A stretch of DNA of 64,000 nucleotides, taken from Ophthalmolycus amberensis. Its lineage: Eukaryota > Chordata > Actinopteri > Perciformes > Zoarcidae. Each line of letters starts with the position of its first letter. Positions within the stretch are counted from its first letter, which is position 1. Under the pieces are notes generated by a model. The model did not search any database. It saw only the letters and a list, made by a program, of their open reading frames with translations, and had not been told where the DNA came from. Made by a program: the position numbers and the translations under genes. The stretch is from NCBI GenBank assembly GCA_024529925.1, contig JAFEUB010000305.1, forward strand, positions 167,267 through 231,266, written 5' to 3'. Below are positions 53,568 to 62,475 of the stretch, piece by piece.

Positions 53568-55543
53568 GTTTATTATTATTCTTCTTCTGATTATTTTTCC
53601 ACTTTCATGGCAAAAAGGAGGTGCTTGGGATATTGGGAATTTTGTGAAATTTGGCACGTAAGCCAGAATTTGCGAAAATTGCAGTCTGATTGGGGTGTCC
53701 AGCTGCGGTATGAAATATTGGCTCGCTAGCGCCCCCTATTGAATAGCCCCAACATCAGGTTTCACCCAGCTGTATGAAATTTGGTGCGTATGTGGAACGT
53801 GATGAGACGCACAAAAAATCCTCTTGGAAGTTTTCTCTAAACCAAACAGGAAGTCGGCCATTTTTACTTTTATGACGTTTTTTGACCGTTTCAAGGCGTC
53901 ATACTTTAACGAACTCCTCCCAGAGATTTGACCCGATTGACTTCAGATTCGGCTAGTCTGCTCTTGAGACCTTGGCAGTGAAAACTTACTCAAAGATCAA
54001 AAAGTTATCGAACTATGTGGCCGTGGCGTGGCGTCAAAAAAACACCATTCGCCACGAAACAGGAAGTTGTTGTAACTCGGCCGTACATTGTCGAATCTGC
54101 TCCAAATCTCTCGTATGTCATAACATCCTGACCCGGAACACATCTATATGATAATTTAGAATCATAGTGATAGCGCCACCTAGTGGCAACCGGAAGTTGT
54201 ACGCTGTGTACTTTGACATCCTGCTCCTCACAGATTAGTCAGATCCCTCTCAAATGTTGTCAAACAAGCCTTAAGACCTTGATAATGCTTCATTGTGAAG
54301 ATTGTAAGAAGTTACTGAAGGGCGGCGACGTGGCGGCTCGGCGAATTTCGATCCTTCGCCATGAACGAATAAACTGATGTATCTCGACTCCACATCATCA
54401 GATCTTTACCAGATTTCACATGCTTGATTAGACTCCAGGCCTGAAGACATCCGCAGGCCAATTTTGAATCATAGTCATAGCGCCACCTACTGGTAACAGG
54501 AAGTTAAAGTCTTTATACTTTGGCTTGTTTCTCTTAGTAGGTAAATCAAATCAATATCAAATTTGTTCCACACAAATACAAGAAGTTCATAATGCCAGAT
54601 CATGAAGCTTTTGATGTTTCGTCGAACGCCGTTGCCGTGGCGATGCAGTCTTCGCCGTTAACAACGAAGGTAATTTTGAGAGGCTAAAAATGCTCAAAAC
54701 ATAAGCAAACTTGGCAAGTAGATTACAAGGCCGAAATGTAGTTATAGAATATGATTGTAGTGGTTCAGAGTGGCAAATCGGCTCAATAGCGCCCCCTACA
54801 AAATTTCAACGAAGCAGCCCTCGCAGTACGTTTCACCTAGATGTATGAAATTTGGTAGAAACATGTATCACATATGGACGTAAATAAAAGTCTCTTGGGG
54901 CCATGCTCTAAACCCAACCGGAAGTCAGCCATTTTGAATTTTATATGAATTTCTAGTGTCGTTTCTGTCATTTCCAGGTGCTGCACTTTAACGAACTCCT
55001 CCTAGTGAATTAATCAGATCAACTTCAAATTTGGTCGGTACAGTCTAAAGACCTTTGTGATGAAAAGTTACGCAAAGCTTGTTGTTTCGTGAAAAGCTAT
55101 TGCCGTGGCGACGCATTCTTCACCGTGAAATATTAAGGTGTTTTGAGGGGCTAAAAATGCTCGAAACATAAGCAAACTTGGCAAGCAGATTACAAGGCCG
55201 AAATGTAGTTATAGAATATGATTTCATTGGTTCAGAGTGGCAAATCGGCTCAATAGCGCCCCCTACAAAATTTCAACGAAGCAGCCCTCGCAGTACGTTT
55301 CACCTAGATGTATGAAATTTGGTAGGAACATGTATCGCATGTGGACTTAAATAAAAGTATATTGGGGCCATGCTCTAAACCTGCATGCGGTGTCTGACGG
55401 TCCCAGAACCGAACGGCAGCATCAACCAGAGTCCTCGCGCCGTCCGACGGTCGCGGACGTTCTCGGCCGCGCAGGCCGGAGTCCCGCCGGCACCCCGACG
55501 CGCATATTGCGAGGGCCCGCCCATCGCTGCTCGCAGCTTTAAT
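53568..55543 (+). repeat. Unit 26, 1,976 bp, no tag
   Basis: Standard layout. The hinge mixes TTA, TTC and TGA steps. A TGATTGTAGTGG variant sits near 54,753. Confidence 0.94.
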
Positions 55544-57510
55544 TATTCTTCTTCTTCTTATTTTACAAGTTTCATGGCAAAAAGGAGGTGCTTGGGATAT
55601 TGGGAATGTTGTGAAATTTGGCACGCAAGCCAGAATTTGCGAAAATTGCAGTCTGATTGGGGTGTCCAGCTGCGGTATGAAATATTGGCTCGCTAGCGCC
55701 CCCTATTGAGTAGCCCCAACATCAGGTTTCACCCAGCTGTATGAAATTTGGTAGGTATGTGGAACGTGATGAGACGCAGAAAAAATCCTCTTGGAAGTTT
55801 TCTCTAAACCAAACAGGAAGTCGGCCATTTTTCCTTTTATGACGTTTTTTGACCGTTTCAAGGCGTCGTACTATAACGAACTCCTCCCAGAGATTTGACC
55901 CGATTGACTTCAGATTCGGCTAGTCTGCTCTTGAGACCTTGGCAGTGAAAAGTTACTTAAAGATCAAAAAGTTATCGAACTATGTGGCCGTGGCGTGGCG
56001 TCAAAGAAACACCATTCGCCACGAAACAGGAAGTTGTTGTAACTCGGCCGTACATTGTCGAATCTGCTCCAAATCTCTCATATGTCATAACATCCTGACC
56101 CGGAACACATCTATATGATAATTTAGAATCATAGTGATAGCGCCACCTAGTGGCAACCGGAAGTTGTACGCTGTGTACTTTGACATCCTGCTCCTCACAG
56201 ATTAATCAGATCCCTCTCAAATGTTGTCAAACAAGCCTTAACACCTTGATAATGCTTCATTGTGAAGATTGTAAGAAGTTACTGAAGGGCGGCGACGTGG
56301 CGGCTCGGCGAATTTCGATCCTTCGCCATGAACGAATAAACTGATGTAACTCGACTCCACATCATCAGATCTTTACCAGATTTCACGTGCTTGATTAGAC
56401 TCCAGGCCTGAAGACATCCGCAGGCCAATTTTGAATCATAGTCATAGCGCCACCTACTGGTAACAGGAAGTTAAAGTCTTTATACTTTGGCTTGTTTCTC
56501 TTAGTAGGTAAATCAAATCAATATCAAATTTGTTCCACACAAATACAAGAAGTTCATAATGCCAGATCATGAAGCTTTTGATGTTTCGTCGAACGCCGTT
56601 GCCGTGGCGATGCAGTCTTCGCCGTTAACAACGAAGGTCATTTTGAGAGGCTAAAAATGCTCGAAACATAAGCAAACTTAGCAAGCAGATTACAAGGCCG
56701 AAATGTAGTTATAGAATATGATTTTATTGGTTCAGAGTGGCAAATCGGCTCAATAGCGCCCCCTACAAAATTTCGACGAAGCAGCCCTCGCAGTATGTTT
56801 GACCTAGATGTATGACATTTGGTAGGAACATGTATCACATATGGAGTTCAATAAAAGTCTCTTGGGGCCATGCTCTAAACCCAACCGGAAGTCAGCCATT
56901 TTGAATTTTTTATGAATTTCTAGTGTCGTTTTTGTCATTTCCAGGCGCTGCACTTTAACGAACTCCTCCTAGGGAATTAATCAGATCAACTTCAAATTTG
57001 GTCGGTACAGTCTAAAGACCTTTGTGATGAAAAGTTACTCAAAGCTTGTTGTTTCGTGAAAAGCTGTTGCCGTGGCGACGCATTCTTCACCATGAAATAT
57101 TAAGGTGTTTTGAGGGGCTAAAAATGCTCGAAACATAAGCAAACTTGGCAAGTAGATTACAAGGCCGAAATGTAGTTATAGAATATGATTTTATTGGTTC
57201 AGAGTGGCAAATCGGCTCAATAGCGCCCCCTACAAAATTTCAACGAAGCAGCCCTCGCAGTACGTTTCACCTAGATGTATGAAATTTGGTAGGAACATGT
57301 ATCACATGTGGACTTAAATAAAAGTATATTGGGGCCATGCTCTAAACCTGCATGCAGTGTCTGACGGTCACATAACTGAACGGCAGCATCAACCGGAGTC
57401 CTCGCGCCGTCCGACGGTCGCGGACGGTCTCGGCCGCGCAGGCCGGAGTCCCGCCGGCACCCCGACGCGCATATTGCGAGGGCCCGCCCATCGCTGCTCG
57501 CAGCTTTAAT
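55544..57510 (+). repeat. Unit 27, 1,967 bp, no tag
   Basis: Last complete unit; standard order. The GC-rich block has CACATAACTGAACGG near 57,369. Confidence 0.94.
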
Positions 57511-60251
57511 TAGGGCCCGAGCACCGACGTAGTCGGAAGCGGAGGACCTATTGTATTTCTAATGATTATTATTAGGGCCCGAGCACCGACGTAGTCGGAA
57601 GCGGAGGACCTATTGTATTTCTAATGTTTATTATTAGGGCCCGAGCACCGACGTAGTCGGAAGCGGAGGACCTATTGTATTTCTAATTAGGGCCCGAGCA
57701 CCGACGTAGTCGGAAGCGGAGGACCTATTGTATTTCTAATGATTATTAGGGCCCGAGCACCGACGTAGTCGGAAGCGGAGGACCTATTGTATTTCTAATG
57801 ATTATTAGGGCCCGAGCACCGACGTAGTCGGAAGCGGAGGACCTATTGTATTTCTAATGATTATTAGGGCCCGAGCACCGACGTAGTCGGAAGCGGAGGA
57901 CCTATTGTATTTCTAATGTTTATTATTATTAGGGCCCGAGCACCGACGTAGTCGGAAGCGGAGGACCTATTGTATTTCTAATTAGGGCCCGAGCACCGAC
58001 GTAGTCGGAAGCGGAGGACCTATTGTATTTCTAATGATTATTATTTAGGGCCCGAGCACCGACGTAGTCGGAAGCGGAGGACCTATTGTATTTCTAATGT
58101 TTATTCTTATTCTTATTTTTAGTGTTTCGTCGCAAAAAGGAGGTGCTTGGGATATTGGGAATTTTGTGAAATTTGGCACGCAAGCCAGAATTTGCGAAAA
58201 TTGCAGTCTGATTGGGGTGTCCAGCTGCGGTATGAAATATTGGCTCGCTAGCGCCCCCTATTGAGTAGCCCCAACATCAGGTTTCACCCAGCTGTATGAA
58301 ATTTGGTAGGTATGTGGAACGTGATGAGACGCACAAAACATCCTCTTGGAAGTTTTCTCTAAACCAAACAGGAAGTCGGCCATTTTTACTTTTATGACGT
58401 TTTTTGACCGTTTCAAGGCGTCATACTTTAACGAACTCCTCCCAGAGATTTGACCCGATTGACTTCAGATTCGGCTAGTCTGCTCTTGAGACCTTGGCAG
58501 TGAAAAGTTACTCAAAGATCAAAAAGTTATCGAACTATGTGGCCGTGGCGTGGCGTCAAAAAAACACCATTCGCCACGAAACAGGAACTTGTTGTAACTC
58601 GGCCGTACATTGTCGAATCTGCTCCAAATCTCTCGTATGTCATAACATCCCGACTCGGAACACATCTATATGATAATTTAGAATCACACTGATAGCGCCA
58701 CCTAGTGGCAACCGGAAGTTGTACGCTGTGTACTTTGACATCCTGCTCCTCACAGATTAATCAGATCCCTCTCAAATGTTGTCAGAGAAGTCTTAAGACC
58801 TTGATAATGCTTCATTGTGAAGATTGTAAGAAGTTACTGAAGGGCGGCGACGTGGCGGCTCGGCGAATTTCGATCCTTCGCCATGAACGAATAAACTGAT
58901 GTATCTCGACTCCACATCATCAGATCTTTACCAGATTTCACATGCTTGATTAGACTCCAGGCCTGAAGACATCCGCAGGCCAATTTTGAATCATAGTCAT
59001 AGCGCCACCTACTGGTAACAGGAAGTTAAAGTCTTTATACTTTGGCTTGTTTCTCTTAGTAGGTAAATCAAATCAATATCAAATTTGTTCCACACAAATA
59101 GAAGAAGTTCATAATGCCAGATCATGAAGCTTTTGATGTTTCGTCGAACGCCGTTGCCGTGGTGATGCAGTCTTCGCCGTTAACAACGAAGGTCATGTTG
59201 AGAGGCTAAAAATGCTCGAAACATAAGCAAACTTGGCAAGTAGATTACAAGGCCAAAATGTAGTTATAGAATATGATTTTATTGGTTCAGAGTGGCAAAT
59301 CGGCTCAATAGCGCCCCCTACAAAATTTCGACGAAGCAGCCCTCGCAGTATGTTTGACCTAGATGTATGAAATGTGGTAGGAACATGTATCACATATGGA
59401 CTTCAATAAAAGTCTCTTGGGGCCATGCTCTAAACCCAACCGGAAGTCAGCCATTTTGCATTTCTTATGAATTTCTAGTGTCGTTTTTGTCATTTCCAGG
59501 CGCTGCACTTTAACGAACTCCTCCTAGAGAAATGATTGAATCAACTTCAAATTTGGTCGGTACAGTCTAAAGACCTTTGTGATGAAAAGTTACTCAAAGC
59601 TAGCTGTTTTGTGAAAAGCTGTTGCCGTGGCGACGCATTCTTCACCATGAAATATTAAGGTGTTTTGAGGGGCTAAAAATGCTCAAAACATAAGCATACT
59701 TGGCAAGCAGATTACAACCCCGAAATGTAGTTATAGAATATGATTTTATTGGTTCAGAGTGGCAAATCGGCTCAATAGCGCCCCCTACAAAATTTCAACG
59801 AAGCAGCCCTCGCAGTACGTTTCACCTAGATGTATGAAATGTGGTAGGAACATGTATCACATATGGACTTAAATAAAAGTATATTGGGGCAATGCTCTAA
59901 ACCCAACCGGAAGTCAGCCATTTTGAATTTTGTATGAATTTCTCGTGTTTTTTTCCCATTTCCAGGTGCTGTACTACGAACTCCTCCTAGGGAATTAATC
60001 CGATCACCTTAGAATTTGGTCAGAACAATCTAAAGACCGTAGCGATTAAAAGTTACTAAAAGCTTTAGGTTTCATCGAACGACGTGGAGATGGTGTGATG
60101 GCCATTTTACATGGCTCGCCATCATCCATCAAGCTGTTGTAACTCGACTGTACTTTGTCAAAACTGTCCCAAACTTGACATGCTTGTTGACTGTCATGGC
60201 TTTAGGACTTCTGCATGCCAATATTAACTCAGTCATAGCGCCACCTACTGA
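57511..60251 (+). repeat. Terminal unit 28 with ten tags and a diverged end
   Basis: The unit opens with the longest tag cluster in the array (57512-58098). From 58,099 to about 59,940 it matches other units. From about 59,941 it still aligns with monomer sequence (TTTCCAGGTGCTG, CTCCTCCTAGGGAATTAAT, GTTGTAACTCGACTG, ATAGCGCCACCTACTG) but with many substitutions and gaps. It has no GC-rich block. Homology stops near 60,251, which I take as the right border of the array. Confidence 0.9.
57512..58098 (+). repeat. Hinge tag cluster, ten copies (unit 28)
   Basis: Ten 52-bp tags with nine spacers of 1 to 13 bp (T, GATTATT, GATTATTATT, GTTTATTATTATT and similar) account for the full 587 bp. The tags are nearly invariant, so expansion appears recent. 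Confidence 0.94.
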
Positions 60252-61064
60252 TAAGCACGGACGTAAGCAGGATTCTATAATTACAGCGGCCCAAACACTG
60301 AACTTATTGAAAGGGTTTGTGGGCACACCATGAGAAAAAGACTTCTCTGATCTAAATATGTGCAAACTAAGATGCTTGGAGAGCAGAAATTAGATGAAAG
60401 TGGTTGTCAAGCCACTGTCAGTGGGCATTAGTATAAATGATCTGTCCAGAGCTTCTTCGTGAGAATCAGGTTGAACGTTATAATGAATGCTTCACACTAC
60501 AATCTAAAGTTACAGAAGAGCTTAAAGAGTTAAATTAAAGTGTTCAAGTAAAAGTAAATGGCACTACTGTTTTGTTACCTTTCATGTAAGTCCAAATACA
60601 ATCAGCAGGACACTGCAGGGAGTTGAACCCCATCCCAGTAAACTGGGAGTACCACTTACCAGTGCCTTTTGCTTTTTTGGTCTAGACAGAAGGTCAAGCA
60701 AAACCTACATTAACAACAGCATATGAGTGGCAATATTTAATATTACAGAATTCTTGTGAATCACTTGGATTTGAAATGCTCATAAGTAATCGCATTTTTG
60801 ATTAAGTGCTTATAAAGTACATGTTAATGTGTTATATTTTAAATGCTATGCAGCATAGATTCGGTTTTATAAATGAGCTTAATTTGTGACATGTTTTGGT
60901 TCTAATGTACAGTTTTTACAATGTGTTTTTTATTAGCGAGGGAATACATGTTTAATTTGAAATTCTGTACTCTGTTATAGTCATGGTTTAAATGTTCAAG
61001 AACATACTGTATCTGTTTCAAAATGCTGTTTTAATGCAGGAAAAGAAACCAGAGATTATATATG
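60252..61064. other. AT-rich non-coding stretch, no gene seen
   Basis: This is single-copy-looking sequence between the array and the minisatellite. Stops are frequent in all frames, and a 78-codon frame at its left overlaps the diverged array end. It contains a GTAAGT word near 60,587, but no exon structure can be supported. Confidence 0.6.
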
Positions 61065-61082
61065 AATGAATATTATTTATAT

Positions 61083-61114
61083 AGCGCTTTTCACAGACAA
61101 TATCACAAAGCGCT
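61083..61114. other. Potential hairpin, 8-bp perfect stem
   Basis: AGCGCTTT (61083-61090) and AAAGCGCT (61107-61114) are exact inverted copies with a 16-nt loop. Only the first minisatellite copy has both arms. Subterminal hairpins are known from Helitron-like elements, so this could mark a 3' end of the neighbouring element; that is inference. Confidence 0.5.
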
Positions 61115-61474
61115 TAACAGAGCAGACATTTAAAAGCATAAAAAACAACAATTTCACCCTAGGGTCAATAAAGTATATACACAGAGAAAAATAAAAAATA
61201 AAATCATAAACAAATTAAATAAAAATGTAAAACATATTTGAAGAGCAGGTCCAGGACATGGGTTTTTACTCAAACGCCAGCCAGCCTAAACACAAAGCGC
61301 TTAACAGAGCAGACATTTAAAAGCATAAAAAACAACAATGTCAATAAAGTATATACACAGAGAAAAGTAAAAAATAAAAAATGAAAGAAATAAAAATGTA
61401 AAACATATTCACAGACAATAATATCACAAAGCGCTTAACAGAGCAGACATCTAAAAGCATAAAAAACAACAATG

Positions 61475-61488
61475 TGACCCTAGGGTCA
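61475..61488. promoter_or_regulatory. 14-bp perfect palindrome, first of five in the minisatellite
   Basis: TGACCCTAGGGTCA equals its own reverse complement. Further copies lie at 61561-61574, 61706-61719, 61851-61864 and 61996-62009. The earliest unit has a one-base difference (TCACCC). The halves resemble the nuclear-receptor half-site RGGTCA in everted arrangement; function is unproven. Confidence 0.4.
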
Positions 61489-62044
61489 ATAAAGTATATA
61501 CACAGAGAAAAGTAAAAAATAAAATGGTATCGGTAATAGAGTGAATAAAAAACAACAATGTGACCCTAGGGTCAATAAAGTATATACACAGAGAAAAGTA
61601 AAAAATAAAAAACGAAAGAAATAAAAATGTAAAACATATTCACAGACAATAATATCACAAAGCGCTTAACAGAGCAGACATCTAAAAGCATAAAAAACAA
61701 CAATGTGACCCTAGGGTCAATAAAGTATATACACAGAGAAAAGTAAAAAATAAAAAATGAAAGAAATAAAAATGTAAAACATATTCACAGACACTAATAT
61801 CACAAAGCGCTTAACAGAGCAGACATCTAAAAGCATAAAAAACAACAATGTGACCCTAGGGTCAATAAAGTATATACACAGAGAAAAGTAAAAAATAAAA
61901 AATGAAAGACATAAAAATGTAAAACATATTCACAGACAATAATATCACAAAGCGCTTAACAGAGCAGACATCTAAAAGCATAAAAAACAACAATGTGACC
62001 CTAGGGTCAATAAAGTATATACACAGAGAAAAGTAAAAAATAAA

Positions 62045-62460
62045 ATGGTATCGGTAATAGAGTGAATAATATGAATAATAAAAATGATATCAGCAGTGGG
62101 AGTCAACAGGGCCATGGTGGGAGGAAGGACCAGGGTCCACATAAAACCACGATCCATGGAACCTGTGAGGCGAAAAAGCACAAAGACTCTGGGGAAGAAG
62201 CAAAATTAGTCATGTGCATGAATGAGACATGAATTCATACAGAAGGCGAGAGAGAAGAGGAGCTCAGTGTATCCTAGGAAGTCCCCCAGTAGTCTAAGCC
62301 TATAGCAGCTTATTTAGGGACTGGTCCAAGGCAAACCTGAGCCAGTCCTAACTATAAACCTGAGCCAGCCCCAACTATAAGCACTATCACAAAGGAAAGT
62401 CTTAAGACTACTCTTAAATATGGTGAGTGTGTCTGCCCCCCCAGACTGAAACTGTTAGAA
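62045..62460. repeat. Teleost interspersed repeat fragment
   Basis: The stretch from the GGGAGTCAACAGGGCCATGG region (about 62,098) through CCCCCAGTAGTCTAAGCC to CCCCCCCAGACTGAAACTG (about 62,450) is one I recognise as common in fish genomes. I cannot state its family name. It carries a local 23-bp tandem duplication (62333-62355 and 62356-62378) and ends abruptly close to the Helentron stop codon. Confidence 0.6.
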
Positions 62461-62475
62461 TGTATTCACTTTTTC

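Larger units (their letters stand above)
1..60251 (+). repeat. Macrosatellite array of about 1.96-kb units (27 complete, one left partial, one terminal)
   Basis: The same long sequence recurs head to tail across the first 60 kb, always in one orientation. Unit ends were set at the last base of a GC-rich block ending in AGCTTTAAT, found 28 times from position 491 to 57,510. The commonest spacing is 1,955-1,976 bp. Units differ by scattered single-base changes, by the number of 52-bp tags in a hinge, and by gains or losses of whole internal monomers. The array runs off the left edge, so total size is unknown. No reading frame looks like a gene: the short open frames repeat in every unit, often use GTG as first codon and overlap one another on both strands. 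I recognise the sequence style as teleost repeat DNA but cannot give a family name. Confidence 0.97.
61065..62044. repeat. AT-rich minisatellite, 145-bp basic period
   Basis: The word CACAAAGCGCTTAACAG starts at 61104 (CACAAAG), 61291, 61425, 61656, 61801 and 61946. The last intervals are exactly 145 bp; the earlier ones (187, 134, 231) reflect insertions, deletions and one partial unit near 61,540-61,620. The words GGTATCGGTAATAGAGTG near 61,525 and 62,046 show that a block ending was itself duplicated. The array lies just downstream of the Helentron stop codon in that element's reading direction. Confidence 0.9.

Noticed and set aside
57512..58098. Regularly spaced 52-bp tags looking like a CRISPR array
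   Set aside because: Spacers are 1-13 bp of TTA-rich low-complexity sequence, there are no cas genes, and the context is a vertebrate genome.
60129..60365. Minus-strand 78-codon frame at the array border
   Set aside because: It runs across the diverged array end into unrelated sequence with no recognisable protein features.
61972..62181. Minus-strand 69-codon frame
   Set aside because: It spans the minisatellite and the interspersed repeat, has no domain, and is a by-product of repeat sequence.
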